Assembly: GCA_039029135.1 (NCBI GenBank)
Contig: JBCCGT010000025.1
Coordinates: 18,502-82,501, forward strand
Direction of reading: 5' to 3'
From: JALZVT01 sp039029135
GTDB taxonomy: Bacteria > Pseudomonadota > Gammaproteobacteria > Pseudomonadales > Azotimanducaceae
DNA: 64,000 nt
Positions 17,668-25,304 of the stretch are shown piece by piece. The translations under genes were made by a program, and so were the position numbers. The notes beneath the pieces were generated by a model, which was not told the DNA's origin, did no database searches, and was given only the letters and a program-made list of their open reading frames with translations. Numbering within the stretch: position 1 is the first letter of the stretch; every line of letters starts with the position of its first letter.

Positions 17668-18171
17668 CTATAGTGCCGCGCGAGCGCTGGCTAGCCGGGC
17701 GACGAAACAGCGAGCCCGCGCGGCTGCTAGTGATGGACGCCAGGCGAACGCGGCCGCGTGGGCACGCACCCGCGCCTCGAAGCAGCGCACGTCCACCAGC
17801 GCCCAGTCCGGATCGTCGGCGCTCGCGTTGAACTCGATACCGGCAGCGGCGGCGAACCAGCACTCGTAAGCCTGGACCCGCTGCTCCATCGCAAAGAATC
17901 GCGTCTGGCCAGCGACACCCCGCGGCGGCGGCACATAAACACAGCCATAGTCGTCCTGGGCGCGCATGCCGCGATCCGCGCAGCACCAGTGCGCCGCCTC
18001 ATGCAGCGCGCTGGCGGCGAAGTCTTCGCGACACAGAAGCTCGCCGCAGCGACCCGGGGCCGGCGGCGTGTAGGCCGGTTCCCGACCGCCACCGACCAGG
18101 CGCACGCCATGGTCGGCGCCGAAGGCGGCGTTGAAGACACCGCAGATCGCGTGCTGATCCAAGGACGCCAT
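17668..18171 (-). CDS. epmC: Elongation factor P hydroxylase EpmC
   Basis: 167 aa iron-dependent enzyme that hydroxylates the beta-lysylated Lys of EF-P in gammaproteobacteria. Conserved features: RLVGGGREPAYTPP, SALHEAAHWC with the metal-binding HExxH-like pair, RAQDDYGCVYVPPPR and EQRVQAYECWFAAAAG. The length fits the family. It sits between a gamma-glutamylcyclotransferase-like gene (4-nt gap) and the exonuclease (11-nt gap). epmA, epmB and efp are not in the window. Confidence 0.87.
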   Translation of the reverse strand: MASLDQHAICGVFNAAFGADHGVRLVGGGREPAYTPPAPGRCGELLCREDFAASALHEAAHWCCADRGMRAQDDYGCVYVPPPRGVAGQTRFFAMEQRVQAYECWFAAAAGIEFNASADDPDWALVDVRCFEARVRAHAAAFAWRPSLAAARARCFVARLASARAAL

Positions 18172-18175
18172 CCGC

Positions 18176-18685
18176 TCAGTCCCGGTTGCCAGTGTGTACC
18201 GGCTGGGACCGCAGCCGCGCGACGTACGCCGGCGTCAGGAACGCGGCGCCGGCCGTCAGGTGCGCGAGGTACTCAGTCTCTGGCAGTAACGTCGTCTCTT
18301 CGGCGTCAGCAGAGGCCGCGGGCGTTGCAAAGTAGGTCCACGCGAGCGCGCGCAGCGCCTCCCGCCCCATCGACGGCGCGGGTCTGTCGATCGCCACGAG
18401 TCGCCGCGTGTAGTTGATCGGATAGCGCTCGAATGGATCCATGCGCTCGATGCTGGCGGCACTGGGCAGCCGGTAGAGCACCCCTTCCACCACCGCACCG
18501 GCGCGCCGGAGGATGTTGGCATGGCCGGCGCCGGGGACCACGCCGGAACGCTTGTTGAAGCTCAGTTCGAAGCCGGTGAGGCGTCCGGGACAGACCAGAT
18601 CGAAGGGCAGCTTGCGCTCGCGCACGCGCGCGGGATTCATGTTGCTTCCGTACGCGAAGTACCAGTATTCGCTAGCCGTGTGCAT
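18176..18685 (-). CDS. Gamma-glutamylcyclotransferase-like protein
   Basis: 169 aa from the chosen ATG. The family's phosphate/substrate loop YFAYGSNMNPARV is near the start, and the likely catalytic Glu is in MDPFERYPINYTR. Proteins of this AIG2-like fold cleave gamma-glutamyl dipeptides or glutathione, or act on other gamma-glutamyl compounds. I chose ATG 18685 because GAAGG lies just before it; ATG 18703 adds six residues. Lies between tusA and epmC in a tight run. Confidence 0.82.
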   Translation of the reverse strand: MHTASEYWYFAYGSNMNPARVRERKLPFDLVCPGRLTGFELSFNKRSGVVPGAGHANILRRAGAVVEGVLYRLPSAASIERMDPFERYPINYTRRLVAIDRPAPSMGREALRALAWTYFATPAASADAEETTLLPETEYLAHLTAGAAFLTPAYVARLRSQPVHTGNRD

Positions 18686-18712
18686 GTGCCTTCGATCGTC
18701 CACAACTCGGGG

Positions 18713-19033
18713 TCAGCCGCCCTTGCGCAGCAAGAATCGCCATTCCCCGGCGGAGTCGTCCCGACTCTGGTCGAGCATGTCGTGCCCCATAAAGCGGCAG
18801 AATTGGTCGAAATCACGCACCGTTGACGGATCGGTAGCGAGGATTTCCAACGTCTCGCCAGGGGCGAGCATACGCATCGCGTTGCGTGCCAGCATCAAGG
18901 GTTCGGGGCACGTCAGGCCCCTGGCATCCAGCCGCTCGGTGACGGCGGCGCGGCCGCGCTTGGCATCATCGCCGCACTCCTGGCCGAGGGGGCTCAGGGA
19001 ATCGTCGGCGTCGCTGGGCTTGTCGATGTTCAT
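18713..19033 (-). CDS. TusA-family sulfurtransferase
   Basis: 106 aa. The TusA signature LDARGLTCPEPLMLARNAM contains the persulfide-carrying Cys. The rest (GETLEILATDPSTVRDFDQFCRFMGHD) follows the fold. The N-terminus is about 30 residues longer than in TusA; GTG just before TERLDARG would give a standard-length protein. It may relay sulfur for tRNA thiolation or other sulfur delivery; tusBCDE are not nearby. First gene of the minus-strand run 19033-13476. Confidence 0.87.
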   Translation of the reverse strand: MNIDKPSDADDSLSPLGQECGDDAKRGRAAVTERLDARGLTCPEPLMLARNAMRMLAPGETLEILATDPSTVRDFDQFCRFMGHDMLDQSRDDSAGEWRFLLRKGG

Positions 19034-19371
19034 GGCCCGATGGTACCGGATGCGCGGCTGCTAACCGTCAATTTCATAGCGCGTGCAGGTCGAGATTGGC
19101 GCTGGCTTGACTTGCCCTGAGGCGCTACACAAACTCGGAACGAAGCCGTCTCAGACGGGTCAGAGACAGCACACGGACGCCGACCAGGGCCAAAACGGAC
19201 GATCAGCAGACCCGCAGGCCGAACGGACCGAAATACAGGCCGCGAGAGGCTCCGAGAGACGCTCTCAGGGACGCTCTCAGAGACGGAAGAAAATCAGTCA
19301 CCAAAATTAACCGACAACAGCCAGAACCGACACGAGCAGCCAGGCGAACCGCAAGACAGAAGCTCATAAAG
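19034..19371 (+). promoter_or_regulatory. Leader region of the envelope-machine operon
   Basis: 338 bp between divergent tusA and the first large plus-strand gene. A candidate promoter is TTGACT (19107-19112), 17 bp, CAAACT (19130-19135): good -35, poor -10. Downstream lies a long purine/C-rich, T-poor leader. Around 19250-19285 GAGAGACGCTCTC is a perfect short inverted repeat followed by a repeated ACGCTCTCAG unit. A 75-codon frame here (19083-19310) looks spurious. Confidence 0.35.
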
Positions 19372-21093
19372 ATGCGTGACCGCAGTAGACCAGCACGCCA
19401 GACCGGCGCGCGACAGCGAGCAGAACAGCGTCAGACGACCCTAAGGCGACTTGGATCGATTCCGGCGGCCAGCGCGCGACGCGTTCGCGAGGCCGCACTA
19501 TTGACCTGTGTGTTCACCTTCTGCGCCGTGGCGACCAGCGCCGCGGACACCGACGCTTTCGCTCCCGTCGAAGCGCTCACGGACCCGAGTTCAGCAGCAG
19601 ACACGAGCGGTCTCGCCCACATCGAACGGCAAATTCAAGCAAGCGAGTTCATCGAGGTCGAACGCCAACTCGGCGCCGCCATCGACGATATTTCGCGCGA
19701 TCGCGATCGCTTCGACGCACGGCTCGTCGAACCGCTGACGCTGCTCGGCAAATCACGATTCGCGCAGGGTGACTTCACTGCAGCGGCCGACCACTTCGCG
19801 CGCGCGGGCCAGATCAGCCGGGTCACCAATGGACTGCACCATCCGGCACAGATCGAGGCGCTGCACCTGGAGATCGACAGCCTGGTCGCGATGCGTTCAT
19901 TCGAAGAAGCCAACCGACGGCACGAGTACGCCTACCGGGTCAGCAGCCGCGCGTACGGCGAGTTCTCGCCGAAGATCGTCCCTGCCGCTCTGAAGCTCGC
20001 GGACTGGTATGCCGACACGGGCAACATACTCGGCAGCCGGGCGCTGTACGTGCACGCGCGCAACATGCTGTCGACACAGCGCCAGACGACCACCGACGAC
20101 ACCATGCTCACCGCGCTGCGTGGCATAGCGCGCAGCTATCGCGACGAACGCTTCCCGGTGTACTACTTCCGTTCAAGCCTCGAAAACAACGAACTGCTGC
20201 GCGAAAACACGGCCCTGTATCGCGATCAGGCACAGCGCGACATCGGCGCGTACACCATCAACACGCTGCAAAAAGGCACCGAAGCGCTAATCGACGTCGT
20301 GCGCATCGAACAGCACCGGTTGCAGCAGATCCAGACAGCCCTAATGCGCGCCCAGGCGGCGGCGAATCCTGCCCCGCAAGCCGACGCCGACACGGCGCTC
20401 GAGCAAGCGCCGACACAGGGACTGGAAGTCAGGACTGCGGCGGCATCCACCCAGGAGTCGCAGCTGCAATTCGCCTACGAGCATCCCGATATCTCCAAGG
20501 CCGACTTCATCACCGCCCTGCTCGATCTCGCCGACTGGTACTTGCTGCTCAACAAGTCTTCCCGGGCGTACGCGTTTTATCAGCAGGCCTACAAGGTTGC
20601 GGTGGCCGATCCGAACACCGATCCGACCGCGCTGCTTGGGAAACCGGTGCTGGTCTATCTGCCCAAACCTGGCGGCCCCAAACTTCCGGAAGGCACGCGC
20701 TCGTCCCAGCTACGCAGAGGCTACGTCGAAGTCAGCTACGACATCGACGCTCGCGGTCAGGTGAAACGCCTGCGCACACTCGCCTCCGAACCTCGCGGCC
20801 TGATGGAGTACAACGTGCGACGCAGCATCGCGATCGCACGCTACCGACCCCGCGTCGTGGACGGCCTGCCGCAGGCGACCCAGGCCGCGACCTACAGACA
20901 CGAATTCCGTTATCTGCCCCGCGCCAAGGACACGCCGGAGCCAAAATCAGCACCGGATGCTGCCGCCGAGCGCCCAGAGGCTGCCCTCGACGCCCCTGCC
21001 CCTGAAGAGGCGGCTGACGAACCAGCCATCTCCTCGGGCCTTGGCGCCGCTGGCGAGGACGCCGGGTCAGCAGCCGCCGTTCGCAGTGGCTAG
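19372..21093 (+). CDS. Periplasmic helical-repeat protein with TonB C-terminal-like domain
   Basis: 573 aa. An Arg-rich N-terminus leads into a hydrophobic stretch (residues about 41-57, ending CAVATSAADT), a probable signal peptide. The middle, from QIQASEFIEVERQLG through LADWYADTGNILGSRALY, shows TPR-like helix pairs. The segment GYVEVSYDIDARGQVKRLRT then SIAIARYRPRVVDG matches the energy-transducer TonB C-terminal fold. The tail is Ala/Glu/Pro-rich. No N-terminal TonB-style anchor with a proline rod is seen, so it is probably a soluble periplasmic partner. First gene of the ExbB/VWA cluster; function inferred only from context. Confidence 0.75.
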   Translation: MRDRSRPARQTGARQRAEQRQTTLRRLGSIPAASARRVREAALLTCVFTFCAVATSAADTDAFAPVEALTDPSSAADTSGLAHIERQIQASEFIEVERQLGAAIDDISRDRDRFDARLVEPLTLLGKSRFAQGDFTAAADHFARAGQISRVTNGLHHPAQIEALHLEIDSLVAMRSFEEANRRHEYAYRVSSRAYGEFSPKIVPAALKLADWYADTGNILGSRALYVHARNMLSTQRQTTTDDTMLTALRGIARSYRDERFPVYYFRSSLENNELLRENTALYRDQAQRDIGAYTINTLQKGTEALIDVVRIEQHRLQQIQTALMRAQAAANPAPQADADTALEQAPTQGLEVRTAAASTQESQLQFAYEHPDISKADFITALLDLADWYLLLNKSSRAYAFYQQAYKVAVADPNTDPTALLGKPVLVYLPKPGGPKLPEGTRSSQLRRGYVEVSYDIDARGQVKRLRTLASEPRGLMEYNVRRSIAIARYRPRVVDGLPQATQAATYRHEFRYLPRAKDTPEPKSAPDAAAERPEAALDAPAPEEAADEPAISSGLGAAGEDAGSAAAVRSG

Positions 21094-21367
21094 CCGGTGG
21101 TTAGCCGTGCAGCGGCGCGACCGCCGCCTATCGAAGCCAGGAGCACATCGCGGCGACGGGTCGCGCGTTCAGCCCCCAGTCAGGCGCAGCGCGCTGAAAT
21201 CGTGGCGCCGCGCACTGTGCCCGGCCAGGCCCGCAGCGCCGATCGCGCTGCTGCCCAAACGGCGGCAAGACGGCGTCGAACGCGGCCGCGCACGCAGATG
21301 ACACCAGCGATGGCATCTGCAGCGGAAGAAAGCAGCGGAAGACCGAGGAAACACCGAGGAAGCGAAG

Positions 21368-22453
21368 ATGATTGAACCTAGTCAGAACACGCCCCGCAGC
21401 GGTGCAAAGCACAGCCGCTCGCGAGCCGCACAGGCCGCCTACGGAATCGGTGTTGTGATTCTTGTGAGCGCGTTAACGGGTTGCGTCAAGAGTCCCTTCG
21501 GCCAGCAGTCATCCCGCAACGTCCCGAGCATGCCATCGCCCTCCGGTATGCCATCGCCCTCGGGTATGCCGTCACCCTCGGGCCGTCCATCGTCACCATC
21601 GGGCAGCCCGTCGTCGCCATCGGGCAGGCCATCGTCGCCTTCTGGGCAATCGTCACCCGGACAGTCTTCGCCTGGTCAATCTTCGCCTGGTCAATCCAGT
21701 CCTGGTCCACAGACCTCCAGCCTGCCGTCACCGGGCAGCGGGATGCCTAGCCCGCCCTCCGGCCAGTCGGGATCGCCGCAGAGCGATAGCGGTGGCCAGC
21801 CTGGCCAAGACGGTAGTCGGACCGGAAACGACGGTAGCCAGCCCGGAGACGGCAGCAAGGGACTGCCGGGCGACGGCAATGGCGGCCAGCCGAACGGTAA
21901 CTCCAGCACCGCCGGCACCGGCGACGGGCAGCAAGACGGCGATGACTGGCTGGAAGGCGGCGGCGGTGGCGGCGACGACGAATGGTCGACCAGCAACGAA
22001 AACCTGCCGACCGGCAGCGGCTCTGAGACGACCGGTGCGAGCAGCACGGCGAGCCGCGGCCCGCAGAGCGACGAGCCCGGTGGCGGCGGCTTAGACGACG
22101 CCCTCGACGAGGCGCTCGAAGGTTTCGACGGCACAATCATGGCCGAGCGCGAGGTCATCAAACAGGGCAAGGCCGGCAACGCCCCCGCAGGCAGCGGCAC
22201 GCCCGGCGACGGGCCAGCTTCGTCGGGCAACGCGCAGACGGCGGTCAACACCGAGTACGTGCCGCCGACCCGCGAAGCTCCGCGCTCACCGGCTCCCGGT
22301 TCCGGCGGCGGGACCGTGCCTGAGGACATCCCCGACGCCAAGGACGACGGCGTGGTCGCACGGCAGGTGCGCGAGGCGGCGATGAAAGAAACCGACCCGG
22401 TGCTAAAAGAGAAACTCTGGGAAGAGTACCGTCGCATCAAGGGCAAGTCGTGA
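21368..22453 (+). CDS. Low-complexity Ser/Pro/Gly-rich lipoprotein
   Basis: 361 aa. Lipobox ALTGC with Cys39. Residues 56-114 are tandem short repeats (PSPSGM, PSSPSGR, SSPGQ types), followed by a Gly/Asp/Asn/Gln-rich disordered region to about 215. The end is different and ordered: DDGVVARQVREAAMKETD then LKEKLWEEYRRIKGKS. The layout suggests an outer- or inner-membrane-tethered, flexible spacer carrying a small helical C-terminal hook. The stop overlaps the next start (GTGA). Confidence 0.75.
   Translation: MIEPSQNTPRSGAKHSRSRAAQAAYGIGVVILVSALTGCVKSPFGQQSSRNVPSMPSPSGMPSPSGMPSPSGRPSSPSGSPSSPSGRPSSPSGQSSPGQSSPGQSSPGQSSPGPQTSSLPSPGSGMPSPPSGQSGSPQSDSGGQPGQDGSRTGNDGSQPGDGSKGLPGDGNGGQPNGNSSTAGTGDGQQDGDDWLEGGGGGGDDEWSTSNENLPTGSGSETTGASSTASRGPQSDEPGGGGLDDALDEALEGFDGTIMAEREVIKQGKAGNAPAGSGTPGDGPASSGNAQTAVNTEYVPPTREAPRSPAPGSGGGTVPEDIPDAKDDGVVARQVREAAMKETDPVLKEKLWEEYRRIKGKS
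21533..21709 (+). repeat. Short in-frame tandem repeats within the lipoprotein gene
   Basis: Codes for three PSPSG units, three PSSPSG units and four SSPG(Q) units. DNA copies such as cggtatgccatcgccctc and gtcttcgcctggtcaat recur with few changes, so copy number could vary by slippage. Confidence 0.8.
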
Positions 22454-23706
22454 GCGGGTCCGCGCTCAGTCGCTGGCCGACCTTGGGCATCGCGCTGCTC
22501 TTGGCTGGCTGTGTCACACAGACCCTGCGCACGGTCGACATGACGCCGCCCGAACAGCTCGTACAGGCGCCGAGCGAAGCGCTGCTGCTCGACGTCGGCA
22601 TTCACATCTTTGATCCCAACGTCCCCGAGGATTACGACGAACAAATTAGGAAGTCGATCAATCCGGAGGTGCGTCGCGCGGAGGCCAACTTCATGGCCTA
22701 CGTGCAGAAAAATCTGCTGCAGAGCAGCGGCAACTGGGGCGCAGTGCGCGTTATCCCGCGCGAGACCCACGCGGTCGATCTGGTGCTAAGCGGCCGCATC
22801 CTGCATTCGGACGGCGAAAGCATCGAACTGGACGTGTCGGCCGTCGACGCGCGCGGAGTGGTGTGGCTGAACAAGCGCTACGAGGCGCTGGCCAGCAAGT
22901 ACGCCTACGAAGACACGGTGCCCGTCGAGATCGATCCCTTTCAATCCGTCTATCGAGACGTCGCCAACGATCTACTGGCCGTGCGCGCCAATCTGACGGA
23001 CGACGAGGTCACAGAGATCCGGCGTACGGCAGAGATTCGCTTCGCCCAGAGCTTCGCGCCCGACGCCTTCGGTGAGCACGTCAGCAAGACCGAGCAGCGA
23101 TCTGGTAAGCAGCGTTTCGAGGTCCAGCGACTGCCGGCCGAGAACGACCCCATGCTCGCGCGCGTGCGCAAGATTCGCGAGCGGGAGTATCTGTTTATCG
23201 ACACGCTCGACGAACACTACGGCAAGTTTCACCAGCAGATGTACAGGAGCTACCAGGACTGGCGCAGCGCGACCTACGATGAAGCCATTCAGCTAAAGAA
23301 GCTGCGCGCCCAGGCACGCTCCCGCGCCGTCGCTGGCGCTGCCGCTATCGCGGGCGGCGTCGCAGCCCAGAGCAGCAGTTCGACGGTCACCAACGTCGGC
23401 GGCTATGTGGGCATCATCGGGGGCGCCGTGAGCCTGCGTTCCGCCCTCGAAAAACGCGCCTCTGCCTCGATCCACGCAGACGTTTTGGAAGAGCTTGGCT
23501 CGTCGGCCGAAGCGGAAATCTCCCCCTACACGATCGAGCTGGAAAACGAGAGCGTGCGTCTGCAGGGCAGCGTCGATAAGCAGTACGAGGAACTGCGCGG
23601 CATTCTGCGCGACATCTACTTCGAAGAAGTCGGTCTGCCGAACCCGGCGATCGCCAACACCGAGGAGGTCGCCGCCGAGGCGACCGACGCACGCGCGGAG
23701 CAGTGA
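22450..23706 (+). CDS. Lipoprotein, 418 aa, unknown family
   Basis: Signal peptide with lipobox LLLAGC (Cys21). The first third (LLLDVGIHIFDPNVPEDYDE, then GAVRVIPRETHAVDLVLSGRI) resembles the small alpha/beta fold of envelope lipoproteins of the CsgG/LpoB type, but I cannot confirm this. A hydrophobic glycine-rich stretch (AGAAAIAGGVAAQSSSS and VGGYVGIIGGAVSL) at about residues 295-330 could insert in a membrane. GTG start overlaps the previous gene, so the two lipoproteins are probably made together. Role unknown. Confidence 0.75.
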   Translation: MSGSALSRWPTLGIALLLAGCVTQTLRTVDMTPPEQLVQAPSEALLLDVGIHIFDPNVPEDYDEQIRKSINPEVRRAEANFMAYVQKNLLQSSGNWGAVRVIPRETHAVDLVLSGRILHSDGESIELDVSAVDARGVVWLNKRYEALASKYAYEDTVPVEIDPFQSVYRDVANDLLAVRANLTDDEVTEIRRTAEIRFAQSFAPDAFGEHVSKTEQRSGKQRFEVQRLPAENDPMLARVRKIREREYLFIDTLDEHYGKFHQQMYRSYQDWRSATYDEAIQLKKLRAQARSRAVAGAAAIAGGVAAQSSSSTVTNVGGYVGIIGGAVSLRSALEKRASASIHADVLEELGSSAEAEISPYTIELENESVRLQGSVDKQYEELRGILRDIYFEEVGLPNPAIANTEEVAAEATDARAEQ

Positions 23707-23753
23707 CGTGGAGCATGTCGCGCCCCGCCTTCGACAGCTAAGCGCAGGCCGAG

Positions 23754-25301
23754 ATGTCTGCCAAGGCACCCGATTTGAGTGACGCGGGCGATCCCATAGT
23801 CATCACGCCGCGAGCGGCACCGCTCAGCGAGCGCGCCGGGCAGCTCACCGGGGATACCCAGCCGCAAGGCGGCGTAGGCGAGCAAACCAGTGGCGGCATG
23901 CGGCAGCTCGCGATCTTTGCGGGCGTGGCGCTCGCGACGGCAATCGCGATCTACGCGCTGCTCCCCAGGCCACCAGAGCGCGCGCCAGCGGCCTCCGAGG
24001 CAGCACAGAGTTCACCGGCCCAGACCACCGACGAGCCGACAGCGTTACCCTCGACGCCCTTTCGCGACACTCAACTTGCCCGCGCGAAAGAGCAGGCGCA
24101 GGAGCATCTGGCGCGCTTTGTCGAAGTCCAGATCGAGCTCGAGGAGCAGCTCAACGTTGCAGGCTGGGGGGCGAAGCGCTACGAGGCCATCAAGGATGTT
24201 GCCAGCGCCGGCGACGAACAGTTCGTCAAGCGCGACTTCGAAGCCGCGCTCGGCTCCTACGCGACGGCGGCAGATCAGATCGAGGCGTTACGCGATTCGG
24301 GCGAGCGCGATTTCGCCGCCGGTTTGCAGGAGGCGCTGGCGGCGATTCTCGACTTCGATCAGCCGCGCGCCGAGATGGCGATCGGCGATGCGCTGATCAT
24401 CAAGCCGGACGATGCGGCGGCGCTGGCCGCGCAGGCCCGCGCGGCGCAGATTCCGGAGCTCGAGCGACTGCTTCGTCAGGCCCGGCAGCTCGCGCGACGC
24501 GGGGACATCGACGCCGCGCGCGAGCGCTATACGGCGGCGCGCGCGCTCGACCCACTGGTGCCGGGAGTCGACAGCGCCCTGGCCGAGCTGGCCGGCGATG
24601 CGCTCGAGCGACGCTATCAGCAGCGGCTGAGCGAAGGGTTCGCGGCCCTCGAGAGCCGCCGCTACGCCGCGGCTCGGCGCGCGTTTAACGCAGCACTCGC
24701 CGACAAGCCCGGCGACTCAGTCGCGCTGGGGGCGCTGCAGCAGGTCAGCCAGGAAACCGAGGTGGTCGCCATCCGGCGGCTGCGCGAAGAGGCCGAGCAG
24801 GCCGTCGCAGCAGAGCGCTGGGAGGACGCCGAGCAGGCCTATACGAGCGCGCTGGAGAAAGACGGTGCCCTGGCCTTCGCCCAGAACGGGCGGCGCGAGG
24901 CGCGCGAGCGCAGGCGCCTGATGCGCGGCATGCAGATCATTCAAAGCCAAAGCGACAAGCTGTCCAGCGACAAGCGCATGCAGCAGGCCCGCGAGCTCGT
25001 AGCGGAAGCCGAGGCCAAACCGGCAGCGGGGCCCAAATGGCGCGCGGCGATCGCGGCCGCGCGCGCCACCATCGAGCGCTACGCGCAGCCCGTGGCGGTG
25101 ACCCTGCGCTCGGATAACCGCACCCAAGTAACGGTCTATCGCGTGGGCGCGCTCGGCACGTTCGCGCGGCACGAGCTGCAGCTGCGGCCCGGCACCTACA
25201 CCATCGTCGGTAGTCGCGCCGGGTGCCGCGACGTCCGCAAAGAAGTGTTGGTCAAACCCGGCATGGCGCCCGTCGACATTCGCTGCGAACAGGCCCTGTA
25301 G
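23754..25301 (+). CDS. Membrane-anchored TPR-like repeat protein
   Basis: 515 aa. One transmembrane helix at residues about 51-70 after a 50-residue cytoplasmic tail, then a long helical region from about 100 to 430 with repeated units such as FAALESRRYAAARRAFNAAL and AVAAERWEDAEQAYTSALEK, which are clear TPR consensus stretches. The last 75 residues (VAVTLRSDNRTQVTVYRVG then LRPGTYTIVGSRAGCRDVR) are beta-rich and PEGA-like. The topology puts the repeats in the periplasm. It is 3 nt from the following PEGA-SUMF1 gene. Confidence 0.75.
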   Translation: MSAKAPDLSDAGDPIVITPRAAPLSERAGQLTGDTQPQGGVGEQTSGGMRQLAIFAGVALATAIAIYALLPRPPERAPAASEAAQSSPAQTTDEPTALPSTPFRDTQLARAKEQAQEHLARFVEVQIELEEQLNVAGWGAKRYEAIKDVASAGDEQFVKRDFEAALGSYATAADQIEALRDSGERDFAAGLQEALAAILDFDQPRAEMAIGDALIIKPDDAAALAAQARAAQIPELERLLRQARQLARRGDIDAARERYTAARALDPLVPGVDSALAELAGDALERRYQQRLSEGFAALESRRYAAARRAFNAALADKPGDSVALGALQQVSQETEVVAIRRLREEAEQAVAAERWEDAEQAYTSALEKDGALAFAQNGRREARERRRLMRGMQIIQSQSDKLSSDKRMQQARELVAEAEAKPAAGPKWRAAIAAARATIERYAQPVAVTLRSDNRTQVTVYRVGALGTFARHELQLRPGTYTIVGSRAGCRDVRKEVLVKPGMAPVDIRCEQAL

Positions 25302-25304
25302 CCG

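Noticed and set aside
19083..19310. 75-aa plus-strand ORF before the machine cluster
   Set aside because: Composition (Gln/Arg/Ser) and lack of ribosome site indicate a T-poor leader rather than a gene.
21533..21709. CRISPR-like or intergenic tandem repeat
   Set aside because: Repeats are short, in frame and encode SPG units inside a lipoprotein gene; no spacers.
21691..22770. 359-codon minus-strand open frame rich in Pro and Ser
   Set aside because: Mirror of the lipoprotein's Gly/Ser repeats; no ribosome site or family resemblance.
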